From NCBI GenBank assembly GCA_022813625.1, contig JAKLMB010000001.1, forward strand, positions 310,001 through 374,000: a DNA stretch of 64,000 nt, written 5' to 3'. This DNA is from Aaosphaeria pasadenensis (taxonomy: Eukaryota; Ascomycota; Dothideomycetes; Pleosporales). Position 1 is the first letter of the stretch; the number at the start of each line of letters is the position of its first letter. Below are positions 21,267 through 32,854 of the stretch, in pieces. The translations under genes and the position numbers were made by a program. The notes under the pieces were generated by a model. The model was not told the DNA's origin and did no database searches. It saw nothing but the letters and a program-made list of their open reading frames with translations.

Positions 21267-21600
21267 TATTCTTTAGAGTTGAGGTTTGGGCTGGGTGGCT
21301 ACTTGGTGATGTTCTAAGATCCGGAGGTGTTCGTCTAGACTGGTGCGGGGAAGCTGCATAAGATGGGGTTCCATGTCTATTACCCAAACTCCCGGAATGA
21401 CCTGTCATATTTCCATTGAAGAACTCTGGATAGGTTAATTTTCCTTATTATACCACTCACTAAATTAGGCTTGTAAAAGAATTGTTGTACTTTTGCATGG
21501 TACTTTCATATCTATCGTGTAGCTACCGGCCCAAAACGCTATGGACAGCATGAGTCGATGCCGGATCATACCTGAAGTGGTGTTTCACATCTTCAAGTTT
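21267..21600. other. Short intergenic region
   Basis: Promoter of the SDR gene and 3' flank of PRE4, both on the minus strand. Nothing else seen. Confidence 0.6.
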
Positions 21601-22494
21601 CTAGTTCACCTGTGTACCGTAGCCCCTGATACGCTCAGCAAACGCCCAGCTCTGGTTCTCTAGCTTCTCGCTCTCCTTTAACTCCACGCCATCCTTGGTG
21701 ATGACAGCAATAGAGTACTTGTCCATACTCCTTGCGTCCCTGTAGAAGAGAACCTTCATGCTCTCCTTAACCAACTCTACCGCCTCCTCTTGGCTCACAT
21801 TCTCCACTGATGCCTCATCGGGTATTGTCCTCCTCAAAATAGGCTGGGCTAAGTGGGCACCGAATCCAGTAGCAAGGGTCGGCGACGAGAAAGTAGTTCC
21901 CAGAAGGTCCGCACTGGCGAGGAATGGCTTCGAGTCTCCATCCAGACCTGCGATCAGGAGGTGATTCCACAAAGGGTTGAAGTCGGATCGGCGTTTGTAC
22001 ATGACTTTAGCGAGGTATGTGTGTAGGTTCTTTGCATTCAAAGCATCCTCGGCGTCGCCGCCGGAATAGTTCTGACGGATGTCGAGTGAGTTGAGGAGGC
22101 GATCAAGGTACTGCATGTCTGACACATCTCCGCCGAAGCCAACGACGACTTGGTCGTTGAACTTCCGTAAACGCTTTACGTCCGTGAATCGGGCAAGCGA
22201 GCCATATGAAGCTGTTTCCTTCCTTTAGCACATTGTCCAGATGTATCCGACCTGCTGTGACCGACCTAGGTTGTCTGCCGCAATGACCACTCCATCCTTA
22301 AACTTCACTGCTATCACTGAGGTTCCGGTGACGATCGGGCTTTGTGTGTGTTGATTCGGGCCTGCACTGGCGAAATGAGAATGGTCGTAGACGCCGTAAA
22401 CGTCATCCCTGGGCTGGTCTTCGATCAATACATGATATTATAGGTAAGAGTAATGAGTACTTACACGGCCCCATGCTTGCGGAAGATGGTTCAT
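21601..22494 (-). CDS. PRE4: 20S proteasome beta7 subunit (Pre4/PSMB4)
   Basis: Non-catalytic beta7 subunit of the 20S core. Three exons: 22494-22465, 22413-22266 and 22211-21601, giving 262 residues (yeast Pre4 has 266). It starts MNHLPQAWGRPRDDVYGVYD, very like yeast Pre4 (MNHDPFSWGRP), which fixes the 10-codon first exon. Conserved blocks: QSPIVTGTSVIAVKF, DGVVIAADNL followed by SYGSLARF, VMYKRRSDFNPLWN, SPTLATGFGAH and VLFYRDARS. The block NL-A-SYGS has Ala where yeast and human have Gly, encoded across the second splice site. Its start lies 236 bp from the divergent HCNGP gene. The beta7 tail, which in yeast clamps the other half-core, ends RIRGYGTQVN. Confidence 0.95.
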
Positions 22495-22730
22495 ATTTAC
22501 CTGGAGGTATCGAGGCTCTTTACTGAAGGTGTATGGGGAATCTCAAGACAGAAGAGAAGATCGGGATGTGTAGAGGTATCGAAGCGGAGTGGCAGTTACG
22601 GTGATCGCCAGGCAGGCCATGAACGCGAAGCTGCGGTGCGCCTCCATCAAATGCCAAGATGTGGCCCAAGCTCCTAAATCGACATCACACCTTGGTTGGC
22701 TTCATGAACTAAGACAACAAACATATAATC
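22495..22730. promoter_or_regulatory. Compact divergent promoter, PRE4 / HCNGP-like gene
   Basis: Only 236 bp separate the two start codons, so both promoters must overlap here. I see no RTCACRTG E-box in it, unlike the promoters of PRE1 and PRE7. Confidence 0.6.
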
Positions 22731-23699
22731 ATGCTGGGAATCAATTATGCCAGTAGTGATGAGGAGGAAGTCGTTCCTCCTAAGGAAATCAAGGTGAGAA
22801 ACAATTACACATTTGCTAGGTTCTTGATAGCTACTAATGAAAATACCTCCCAGAAACCAACTCAAGACGGTAATAATTTGAAGCAACACGAGCTTTGAAG
22901 GATGTAACATTAACATTTATCAGAACCAAAGAAAGTAGTATCAGCACCTAATCTAAAGGCCAATTCCGCCAGCGAACAGGCCGCATCATCAGCACCAATC
23001 AATGGTCCGGCACAAGGCCCATCTTTATCACTTGCCCCAGCGGGACCAGGACCATCAGATGATGGGATACCCGGATCACCATATACTTCAACACAATCTC
23101 TGATACGAGAGCTTACTCTCCCGACTGTTCCAAATTTCGAAATCCCACCTTCGCCGCCTGGATCCCCACCATTGAACCCAACTAGGAAATTCGGGCGATT
23201 CCTGTTGTTGAAGAAGAGAGGGCAGCATTTCAATCAAAGATTAGAATCGTCATCTGTTTTAAAGGATCCTGGCCATCTCCAAACGCTAATGGACTTTGCT
23301 AAAATCAGCGACGAGGACCAATATGCATCAAGTCTACCAGATGGCATTGCAATTCCATCTAAGTTCCCAAAATGGGCATACTTCGAAGAACTCTCAGCAT
23401 CACAGAAACGGATTACGAAAAGTAGAGAAGAGGCCAACGCACGAGTGCCAAGAGACGGAATAGACTTTGTCCCGGCCACTGGTTCTGGTGCATCGAGTGG
23501 CGCTGGTACGCCATCAGGCAAAAGCTTACGCCAGAGCGCGGCAGAGAGAGTAATGGCTGGCTTAGACCGGCAACAGAGTGGGAAACGAAAGGATCTGGAA
23601 CATAGAGGTGGGAGAAGCCAGGCCTCATCCAGCAGTAGAAGACGGAGCAGCTCAAGGTCACCTAAGAGACGGCGGTCGAGGTCAAGAGAAAGAAGATAG
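22731..23699 (+). CDS. HCNGP/SAP30BP-like pre-mRNA splicing factor
   Basis: Three exons: 22731-22793, 22854-22869 (16 nt) and 22924-23699, giving 284 residues. It starts MLGINYASSDEEE, the typical acidic start of the family. The HCNGP domain spans about residues 120-215, with RGQHFNQRLESSSVLKDPG, DEDQYASSLPDGI and FPKWAYFEELSASQKR clearly recognisable. The last ~40 residues form an Arg/Ser tail (RRRSSSRSPKRRRSRSRERR) as in SR-type splicing proteins. In animals SAP30BP works with RBM17 in splicing of short introns and was first seen as a transcription co-regulator; nuclear location is inferred from family and tail. Proline-rich linker at about 50-115. Confidence 0.9.
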
Positions 23700-24085
23700 C
23701 ATTGTAACCTTAGGGATATCTATCATGCTGTTCTGACTGCACCACTTGGGCTGATTTGACTGGCTCCTGTTTGTAGATAGCTGGCGGCAAAACGGTTGCA
23801 CAGCAAAAATCTTGTATTTCTAGGCAAAGACCCAAAATCTCAGAAAGCTTAATGTCCAGTAAACCTCGTAGATCCATGGTGCAAAACAGTGTGAATGGAG
23901 GGGTGTCACATGGATCATGTGATCTATGTGGTCCAAGCTCTAGGCTCTCATAGCTCCGCGTCAACCTCACAGCTCGGACATACAGCATCAAGCCTCCGCT
24001 ATTACGTCTTTCTCAACCTCACCACATTTTCAGCACCCTTCAACACCTGTCTAGTTGATACTCTCGAATTCGCACATCCGATAAA
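23700..24085 (+). other. Intergenic region with PRE7 promoter
   Basis: Lies between two plus-strand genes. Contains the E-box inverted repeat at 23906-23922, about 165-180 bp before the PRE7 start. Otherwise nothing seen. Confidence 0.6.
23906..23922. promoter_or_regulatory. Inverted repeat TCACATG-GAT-CATGTGA upstream of PRE7
   Basis: Perfect 7-bp arms; each arm with its flanking base matches RTCACRTG, the Cbf1/bHLH consensus. A similar palindrome lies upstream of PRE1. Regulatory role is inferred. Confidence 0.4.
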
Positions 24086-24932
24086 ATGTCTGCGATATTC
24101 TCTGGAGCACCCCCGCAGGGTGGACCCGGATACTCGTTCAAGCAGACACCCACAACTGTCCCATCAGGCGAACGACAGCACGGTTTCTACCCGTAAGTGT
24201 TCAATTTTCATGATTTCGAGATGCATTCATTAAGAATAATCAAGATATACGGATAACGGTGGTTCCACACTCGGCATTTCAGGCGCTGATTTTGCCATCC
24301 TTGCCGGCGATACTCGATCGACCTCTGGCTACAACATCAACACAAGATATGCCCCCAAGCTTTTCAAGATTGGCGGCGAGGGCCCGGACAACAAAGGCGC
24401 ACGGATAGTGCTTTCGGTTGTCGGATTTGCAGCGGATGGTGATGCACTCAAGGAGCGTCTAGACACCATTGTCAAGATGTACAAATACCAACATGGCAAG
24501 CCCATGACCGTTTCAGCATGTGCTCAGCGACTAAGCCATATCCTCTACAACAAGCGATTCTTCCCATACTACGTTCATGCTATTCTTGGTGGCCTTGACG
24601 AAGAGGGCAAGGGAGCTCTATACTCGTACGATCCGGTGGGAAGCTACGAGAGGGAGCAATGCAGGGCAGCCGGTGCAGCAGCGTCTCTTATCATGCCGTT
24701 CCTAGACAACCAAGTCAACTTCAAGAACCAATACGAGCCAGGAAGCGGCACTGGACACGATTTGCAGGCCAAACAAGCACAGCCCTTGCCACAGAACACA
24801 GTAGAGGATCTTGTTAGGGATGCATTCACGAGTGCGGTGGAGAGGCACATTGAGGTCGGTGATGGGTTGCAAATGATGATCATCACTAGCGACGGTATAC
24901 AAGAGACGTACACCCCGCTCAAGAGGGACTAG
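24086..24932 (+). CDS. PRE7: 20S proteasome beta6 subunit (Pre7/PSMB1)
   Basis: Non-catalytic beta6 subunit of the 20S core. Two exons, 24086-24192 and 24245-24932, giving 264 residues. The first ~38 residues (Gly/Pro-rich, ending QHGFYPYTDNGGS) correspond to the processed propeptide region of yeast Pre7. Nearly invariant blocks follow: GADFAILAGDTR, VVGFAADGDAL, NKRFFPYYVHAILGGLDE, DPVGSYEREQCRA, AAASLIMPFLDNQVNF and RDAFTSAVERHIEVGDGL. The C-terminus TYTPLKRD matches the yeast ending ELKRD. As in all beta6 subunits the catalytic Thr is absent. It follows the HCNGP gene on the same strand with 386 bp between. Confidence 0.96.
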
Positions 24933-25746
24933 TCGAAAGTGTATGAGGGCAGTGGTTTTGGGACAATGCTTATCCACGGTGCAGAGCGCGGAAGTTGGCA
25001 TTCTGTAATTATAGCATTTCGAGGTGCTAAAGGAGTGACTACAACGACTGAGGTGTCCACTTGAGCACTCGATCCGATAGATCTGCTACAGCAGGCAATG
25101 AATTCAATGAACTCAACAATCTACCCAGGTACTCCCTCAAGATCATGCGTCGGTGTCAAATATCTAGGACCTCCATGGATAAATTATTACTGATAAACTT
25201 CTTGAAGACGTCAAATAGTAGCCATGGCAACATTGCCGCTGCGGCATATCCGCTTTGGAGTGACAATTCTCGTATGCAGTGTAGCAGTGTTCAATCTCTT
25301 TATTTAAAGTCTTAAGAGATCACCGATCATTAACCCACTCATTACACTAATCAGTGTGGACAACACTGATTTATTAAATTACCATTCACTCGGCCGGAAA
25401 ACTAGGTGAATACCTAGGTGATATTCCGGCTTGTAGAAGGGCTTCGCCAGGCAAGATACGTGAGCCAATGCAGAATTGGTTTACTTCTGTGTGTTACTCT
25501 CACTCACCTTTATAAGCAAGTATTTTACCTTCTGCCCCCCTCCTATCTCCCTTCATTAAGTCGGAAAGTGAAGGCGGAAACCCCGCAGTTCTTTCCCCTC
25601 TCACTGTTGTTTGCGGTCCTGCTCCTTCCCCGCCCTTTCCCCTGCCTCTCCTCTCATAACCGTTTTCAATTGGCAAAACAAGTCCCATCAGTCGATTTTG
25701 GTTTGTTGTTTTGCATTCTTCGCCTTTATCATCCATCGCGTTCCCA
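24933..25746 (+). other. Intergenic region
   Basis: 3' flank of PRE7 and promoter of the RRM-like gene. CT-rich stretches at 25500-25740 on the plus strand are typical of a fungal leader. No gene seen. Confidence 0.55.
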
Positions 25747-26884
25747 ATGAAGCACCTTGAAGGTGGCGGAGGACGAGAGGAACCTATCACTGAGCATACA
25801 AGGCAGGGCATTACAAACGCACTTGTCACTGCAGCTCAACGCCGTGATCTACGGATGTGGGAGAATATGAGTGGCCTCGCAACACCTACTTTATCTACTC
25901 GTTCATCATCCAGTCTCGATACCTCTGCGCCAGGCCCTTACAACAATCGCCCACCGACAACCAACAACGCGGCGGAAGTAGTTACCATGAACAACCAAAC
26001 ACTCTCTTTGAAGCTGATGATGGAAGACCTTGACCGGGCTGTCCGTGAGAGAGAGCTGGAGGCTTATTCCTCGCCTGTAGCGAATGGCGAGGGACGTGAT
26101 CCAGCCTTGCTTGCTCTCCATAACGATTTCAATCAGCTTGTACAAATGAGGAACAGGGGACCAGTTCAACCAACACAGACTTCTGGAAAGCAAGCTCACG
26201 ACATTATTCAAGTTTTTGAAAAGGAGAACGTAGTAAGTTTTCCGGAACGACAAACACATAATCATGTGTACCCTTCACCTACAGACAAAAACTTACCATT
26301 TGATTCAAGGAACCTATCGAGCAACCGAAACTCCATCAAGCAAACTTCGAGGTCGCTGTTCATCAACAGGCTGCACCCGTGGGCTCTACCTCCTGGACCA
26401 TGGCAGGTACCGGCACTGCTCGAGACGATATGCTTCGCGATGAGAAACATACAACAAACAATGAGAAGGGAGAACTTGAGGCTTCTTTGCGACTATTGGA
26501 AAAGCAGCTTAAGGAGCACCATCATGAAGAGCACAACCAGTACGCTATGAACGAGCAGGCAGTGGAAGAAGAAAGTGACGCAGAAAGACGCCTGATTGTC
26601 ACAAACATTGCAGCTGATGCAGGCCGGGGGGAACTCGCATCTGTGTTTGCAACAAACTCCTACGTTTGGTAAGTGCATCATTGTTTTCTTTCCCAAAAAA
26701 TTCGCTAAAATATATTGTTACCAGGCGCCGAATGAGAATACTGGATGAGCGCCATCCCAAAAATGGAACGCGTGCAGCTTATGTCGAAATGAGTTCACGC
26801 AAGCAAGCAAAGGCTGCCTGCCGTACCATATATGCCTTCATCTTTGGTCTTCGAGTCCAAATCGAATTGGCCATTCAAGACTGA
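25747..26884 (+). CDS. Putative RNA-binding protein with degenerate C-terminal RRM
   Basis: Three exons: 25747-26232, 26310-26668 and 26725-26884, giving 334 residues; donors GTAAGT in both introns and the joins stay in frame. The N-terminal ~160 residues are hydrophilic, with helical patches (LSLKLMMEDLDRAVRERELE) that could form a coiled coil; another Glu/Lys-rich helix lies at 215-250. Residues ~255-334 read like an RRM: beta1/RNP2 RRLIVTNIA, helix RGELASVFA, beta3/RNP1 TRAAYVEMSS, helix RKQAKAACR, beta4 LRVQIELAI. RNP1 lacks the usual aromatic pair of FGFVxF. RNA binding is therefore only probable. I do not recognise an orthologue. The upstream TTG codons are not used; the first ATG is 25747. 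Confidence 0.65.
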
Positions 26885-27643
26885 GAAGGACTCCTGGTAG
26901 GACCACTGTATTCGAATGAACTGAAAACCTCGCCATGGGAGAATTGTTTGTACCTAGACGGCTTGAAGGTACTACGGGGGGATCTGTTTGTGTTCAAAGC
27001 GGTCTTTACTCGGTTGTGAAGCGACTGGCTAGGTCCTGGGCCTTAATTGACGGTGTGAGAAGATAATGTCCACAGATAAAATCATATATGTCAAGCGGAA
27101 TCGGCATATGGCATCAAATGCCTAATCATTGTTTGATATGTCCATGAATTATAAAGTGATGGTGGATCAACGCAATGACTGGAAGCAATTGCACAACCCA
27201 GATAGAGGAGATGGTAATCCGATTCGGGCCTAGTTTCATCATCGTGCAAGGGACGCGCTTTCCACTTTGTCTTCACACATGTGGCAAATCGATAACATCG
27301 TTCTTGTGTCACCTTCATCGGTTAGAAGCAACTTTTCGATCCTTTATCGTCCTTGTTCGGAATTAATCTATGTACCGAACCGCTAGATCAAACGCCAGCC
27401 ATTTCTGTGTGATGCCCCATCAAAAGACGGCCATTCCCACGATTCCGTAGTCATCGGAGGTCGCCGTGACCTAGGTACTAAGGATCTTAGGACCCGCCCG
27501 TCTGTCAATCCCCACGTACGCCAAACACTCAGCTTACATAGTCAAATGAGATACGTCTTTCCACTGATCTCTTCTCCTCTAAGAGACTGTGGCTAGATAG
27601 TAATTGAGGTTTGTCTCATCTTTGTCTGTCCTGTCATTTCATC
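26885..27643 (+). other. Intergenic region
   Basis: 3' flank of the RRM-like gene and promoter of the Moco sulfurase gene. No supportable gene or repeat. Confidence 0.6.
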
Positions 27644-30164
27644 ATGGAAGAAATTGATGCAGAATGTTACAACCGTAACATTGAGGAGCTTCGCCACCGC
27701 GAGTATCCTATGCTTCAAGGTTAGTCTTCAATGATCAGCTCCGAGTGCTATGTATAATGATATGGCAGGCTCTACTTACCTTGATCATGCGGGAACTACA
27801 CTGTACGCCAAATCACTCATCGAGCGCTTCTCCGCCGATATGATAAGCAATCTCTACGGGAATCCTCATTCGGCTTCGAACTCTTCTCAACTGACAACGC
27901 GGCGCATCGAAGATCTCCGTCTACGACTGCTAACTCTCTTCAATGCTGATCCAGAAGCTTTCGACGTTGTATTTGTGGCTAACGCTACTGCCGGCATCAA
28001 GCTTGTCGTCGAAGCTTTCAGGGATTCTGAGCAGGGCTTCTGGTATGGCTATCACCGTGATGCACACACCAGCTTGATCGGAGTGAGAGAAGTAGCGACT
28101 GAGAATCGATGCTTTGCGTCAGATGATGAGGTCGAAACTTGGATTACCGAGCCCATAACTTCAACTATTCCCCAACTGTTCGCTTATCCTGCACAATCTA
28201 ACATGAACGGACGTCGGCTGCCCCTGTCATGGATAGAGCGTATCCGCTCAAGACGAGGGGATGCGACGTACACGCTTTTGGACGCTGCAGCTCTAGTCTC
28301 GACTACGCCTCTTGATCTTAGCACACCTGATCATTCCCCAGACTTCACCGTATTGAGCCTGTACAAAATGTTTGGATTCCCAGATCTAGGCGCGCTGATC
28401 GTGAAGAAATCGGCAGCTTCTGTCTTTGACAGGCGCCGATATTTTGGCGGGGGAACGGTAGAGATGGTTGTTTGCCTCCAGGAGCAATGGCACGTATCTA
28501 AGTCGGACACACTCCACGATCGACTCGAAGATGGGACGTTGCCACTGCACAGTATCCTTGCACTGGACCATGCCATGACTGTTCATCAAGAACTTTTCGG
28601 ATCGCTCAAAGCTACCTCAAAACACACAGCATATCTTGCCGCCAAACTTCACGAGGGGTTACGCAGTCTGAAGCACGGAAATGGCATGGAGTTGTGCCAG
28701 ATATACAAAGAGCCAACATCCACCTATGGTAACGCCGAGACCCAGGGACCAATAGTCGCTTTCAATCTTCGCAATCACCTCGGCGCGTGGGTCAGCAATG
28801 CGGAGGTTGAGAAGATTGCCGCCGTGAAAGACTTTCACATCCGGACTGGCGGCCTTTGCAATCCGGGCGGGATTGCAAATTACCTTCAGTTGGCGCCATG
28901 GGAGATGAAAGAGAATTTCTCTGCCGGTCAACGGTGTGGCAACGACAATGATATCATGCGTGCGAGGCCGACCGGCATGATTCGGGTCAGCCTGGGTGCA
29001 ATGAGCACTCTTCAGGATGTGGTATCATTTATTGACTTTCTGAAAGACTTCTTCATACAAGACACGCCACGACTGCTAGCTCCGTCCCTCACACCTCTTC
29101 TTGTGGAGCCAGCGGCACAAGGCAGCATGCATGTAGAAAGTTTAGCGATCTATCCATTGAAAAGCTGTGCCGCATGGCATGTGCCGCACGGTCAAAGGTG
29201 GGAGATTCGACCAGAAGGACTTGCCTGGGATCGTGAGTGGTGCCTCGTCCATCAGGGCACAGGAGCGGCATTGAGCCAGAAGCGCTATCCAAAAATGGCT
29301 CTCATTCGACCAAGTATTGATCTGGTCAAAGGAGTCTTACGTGTGCGGTTGGATGGCTCGTTGCAAAACGAAGCGGTAGCAAAGGAGATAACCGTGCCTT
29401 TATCGGCCAACCCAAGACTTTTCTCGGATCAAGCTGTATATCGACACTCCGATGCTAAGGTCTGTGGTGACCGTATAAGGGCAAACACTTACAAGTCTGC
29501 TGAGATCACAGCCTTCTTCACACAAGCACTGGGAGTCGCTTGCCATCTGGCTCGCTTCCCACCTGTCGGGAATGGGGTGAGCTCCATAGCTTCGTCAAGA
29601 CATTCCAAGGCCCATCTGCAGAAGCAACGAAAAATTAGCAATCTGCATGTACCCGGCGCTTTCCCTGATGCAGGCTCGTTGGCGCCCATCACGGCGGCTC
29701 CAAATCCAATTTTGTTATCGAATGAGAGTCCCATACTTACTATTTCGAGATCGAGTCTCAATCGTCTCAATGAGCAGATCAAGCTTGAGGGCGGCAAGGC
29801 CGTACCAGCAGAAGTCTTCCGGGCAAATATAGTCATTGCAGAGAGCCTCGATTGTCCACCAGGAGCAGAGCAGCCATATGCGGAGGACGATTGGCGCTAT
29901 ATGCAGATTGGTGACGAGCTTTTTGAAGTACTTGGGCCATGTCGTAGATGTCAAATGGTCTGCATCAATCAACAAACTGCTGAACGAAACCAAGAACCAT
30001 TCGTCACGCTGTCAAAAACACGCCGATTTGACGGAAGGGTATACTTTGGCAGTCATACTAGCCATCTACCCCAAGAGAGGCCGATGGGAATGATTCAGAA
30101 TCCCACCATCATGGTTGGAGACCCTGTTCGCGCCGTCGAAGACGTTGCGGCGGTTGAAGACTAA
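27644..30164 (+). CDS. hxB: Molybdenum cofactor sulfurase (HxB/MOCOS)
   Basis: Adds the terminal sulfido ligand to the molybdenum cofactor of xanthine dehydrogenase and aldehyde oxidase, taking sulfur from cysteine. Two exons, 27644-27719 and 27769-30164, giving 823 residues. Residues ~1-460 form a NifS-like PLP domain: TYLDHAGTTLYAK at the start, ANATAGIKLVVEAF, and the PLP-binding Lys225 in SLYKMFGFPDLGAL. RTGGLCNPGG carries the conserved Cys that should bear the persulfide. From ~478 a MOSC-N barrel (VESLAIYPLKSCAAW) and a MOSC domain follow, with GPCRRCQMVC near 748 and TLSKTRRFDGRVYFG, as in Aspergillus HxB. All key residues are present. No purine-catabolism gene is adjacent. Confidence 0.96.
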
Positions 30165-32095
30165 CATTACACACTCTTTGCTGGGCTAACGCTGTATATC
30201 CATCTATTTTGGTGTCAACGGTTTCAGTACGAATGCTCTAAAGATAGTTGTTGATTGACTGTGGGGGAGCAGGATGCCGTGCCTCATCGCGTTATCGTGC
30301 GTCTAGAAAATTTCCGTAGCACACTGGATGCGAGATACCGCAATAATTGGCTGTTCGGGAACCTACTACTCGATCGCCCTGCAGAAACACGCGACGGTAT
30401 AGAGGGAAGTGAATCAATAAGATGCCTCATCCAGGCTAGGCATCATGACCACGTACTGGACGGGAGGATTGGGGTGGTAAGCGCTGGTAATTTGGGGTTT
30501 CGACGACGGGCGCTATGCTTCTATTTGGGCCTGTAGCGATGACTTGAGCAGCTATCCTCACGCACAGCCTCCGTTGGACAGGGGCCAAGCGCTGGATTGA
30601 TGAGGCGCGCGGCCACGCCTTGGAGCCACAGAATGCCAGAAATCAGACCAAGTTATGGTCGCTCAAAGAGTCCAGCGGCTTGGAGATGGTTGGAGGTTGG
30701 AAGCGCGCGAGAACATGAATAACTTTGAAAGAATACAGAGCGGTTGCAACCAGCATAAAATGGATGATGGTTCCCTCGAAGCTATGAATATCCACTATCC
30801 ATCGAAGTACGTCGGATACAATCAATCTTCCTACTTGCACCGCCCAAGTTGCACTTGGGCTTGTCTACTCTCGTTTTACATTGCTCAAACGATTACCTTC
30901 CCGCATCAGCTGTCTCAGGTTCGACGGGTTTCGTACCAAATAGACAGGCTGACCGCTCGACCCACCATCAACCATCTCCAGCTTGACGGGCCTCTTGTTC
31001 GACTTGGCTGTGTGGTCCTTTGTCCCATTACAGCCTCCCGCACGGCGACGCCCGCATCGAACATCCGAAGGTCGAAAAGACCAATCATAAGCGTGAACAG
31101 AGGCTCTGGAGGCAACAGAGGTGCAGGCCAGCAAGACCTGCAAGGGCTACAAACAAATCACACTGCTCGTTTCATTGCCTGCAGCCAATTGCGCACGCCT
31201 GAGGTTGAAGCTGTTCGCCAGAGCTCGAGCCAACCAAGGCCTGACCCGGCGCTTCGAGAGAAAGAGAGTGGAATCTAAGTGGGAATCTGGGACGAATCCT
31301 AATACTCTGAACGCCCCCCTGGACCCGATTTGACACCAGTGCGGCGGCTGTTTTGCATCACCCAACGACGGGCCTTAGCGGCGCAGCACACTCATCTACA
31401 CAGCTTCGCAGAAGACACTACAGACTACAGTACATTACAGTACGTAGTAGTACGCTCTAGTCCATCTTTACACAGGCTGTACCCTCCTACAGTGCCTACT
31501 GCCTACCTACCCTACACACCTACACACCCCTCCCTCCCCCCAAAGGGCTCATACTCTCTCTGGCTTACTTACCCTACCTTGCCCTTCCACCCTTCCGCTA
31601 CCCCCAACCCAACACCCCCAGGCATACCAGCATTTACCCCCCTCCCCCCCCCCAGTCATACCACGCCTCTACACCCCCCCGCTCGCCCATCTCGCCGCCG
31701 CCGCCAGAACAACTACACTCCATCATACATACATACCTGTAGTCCTTCCTTCCTGTACGCGCCCACATATTTTTAGCAGGCGAACATCCGCCCTTCACGG
31801 CCCATACAGCGACCTCTACCAACACTTTCGCCGCGTCTGAGCTAGCAGCTCGCACACAATAAACAGTCCACCCTCCCCAGGCTTCAACTTCCCTTCTCTC
31901 TTCTTGCTTTGCTTGCGTGCTCGTCTCGCTTGCTTTCAAGTCGTCCTCGACCGTCGTGGTTCCCAGGCCCTCGCGAAGTCCGCCAACACCTCATCCCCAC
32001 CATCGCTCACATCCACCTCCGTCCCGTGGCCAACAGTCTTTCGTTCACAGCAACACAACAACTCCTCCTCTCTATACGCATCAATATCTTTCAAA
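30165..32095 (+). other. Intergenic region with long CT-rich leader
   Basis: No supportable gene. From about 31400 to 32095 the plus strand is very C/T-rich, with C-runs at 31640-31680 and a TACAGTA-rich patch at 31420-31460, consistent with promoter and 5' UTR of the next gene. Frames seen here are compositionally biased and not conserved-looking. Confidence 0.55.
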
Positions 32096-32854
32096 ATGGC
32101 CACTACTGATTCCAAGCCGGCGTTGGCTGCACTCAAGACACCTCTGTCTGCCACCTATCCATCGGAACTTAGGTCACCAATGATCCATTCGGCGGCCACA
32201 CCCACCTTCATCAAACGCGAGGACTCTCTGAAAACGCCAATCACCCCTCCTACCGCCTACCTCGACTTTCTCAAGACCCTCTCCCCCGCCCTCATGAGCC
32301 CTATGCCTACTGGCACCAGTACCAAGTTTACCTTTGAGGTTCCGCGTCCAACATCCATGACCTCAGTAACTTCATCTGGCTCAAGCGCTTCTCTTACTTC
32401 CACTTCTGCTCCTGCGGAGAAGGCGACTCCCTCCTCGCCCTCATCTTCGCGGGCAAGCAGCTGCTGTAACTGTGATCAGACCAAGCCCGAGCCTCCAAAG
32501 TCAGCACCTCTCAAGTCGGCGCCTCCCAAAGTTGATACTGTCACTGTTCCTCCTCCATCGCCTTTCCCCCGGCCACAGTCGGCGCGAGCACCACGCCTCT
32601 ATATTCCCCAATCTCCATATTCACCAGCAACAGTACGATCTCCGAGTAGCGCACACTCCGTTGGCTCACCTTATTCCGCACTATCCCCGAAAACATGGGA
32701 CCTTGAGAAGAAGGGTGGGCGGTCACGGCGAGTCAGCGTACGTGAAGTCGTAACACGTACAGTAACTTACAGCAGCACTCCGGTCGATGCAAAGGCGCCA
32801 AACTTTCCACAAATCGATCCAGCACCCCGAGGCAAGAGGAGAAAGATTGAGTGA
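32096..32854 (+). CDS. Conserved-looking Pro/Ser-rich protein of unknown function
   Basis: Single exon, 252 residues, ATG in a good context (TCAAAATGGCC). The N-terminal third carries a motif, FIKREDSLKTPITPPTAYLDF, followed by LKTLSPALMSP, that reads like a conserved block in an otherwise disordered protein; the middle is Ser/Pro-rich, with a CCNC cluster. The C-terminal part has RRVSVREVVTRTVTYSSTPVD and ends in a basic GKRRKIE, a possible nuclear localisation signal. The frame is open for 60 codons upstream, but those codons are Ser/Arg-biased leader. I do not recognise the family. A nuclear phospho-protein is a guess from composition. Confidence 0.7.
   Translation: MATTDSKPALAALKTPLSATYPSELRSPMIHSAATPTFIKREDSLKTPITPPTAYLDFLKTLSPALMSPMPTGTSTKFTFEVPRPTSMTSVTSSGSSASLTSTSAPAEKATPSSPSSSRASSCCNCDQTKPEPPKSAPLKSAPPKVDTVTVPPPSPFPRPQSARAPRLYIPQSPYSPATVRSPSSAHSVGSPYSALSPKTWDLEKKGGRSRRVSVREVVTRTVTYSSTPVDAKAPNFPQIDPAPRGKRRKIE

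Noticed and set aside
30655..31278. 207-codon plus-strand frame
   Set aside because: No domain, irregular composition, and overlapped by equally open frames on the other strand.
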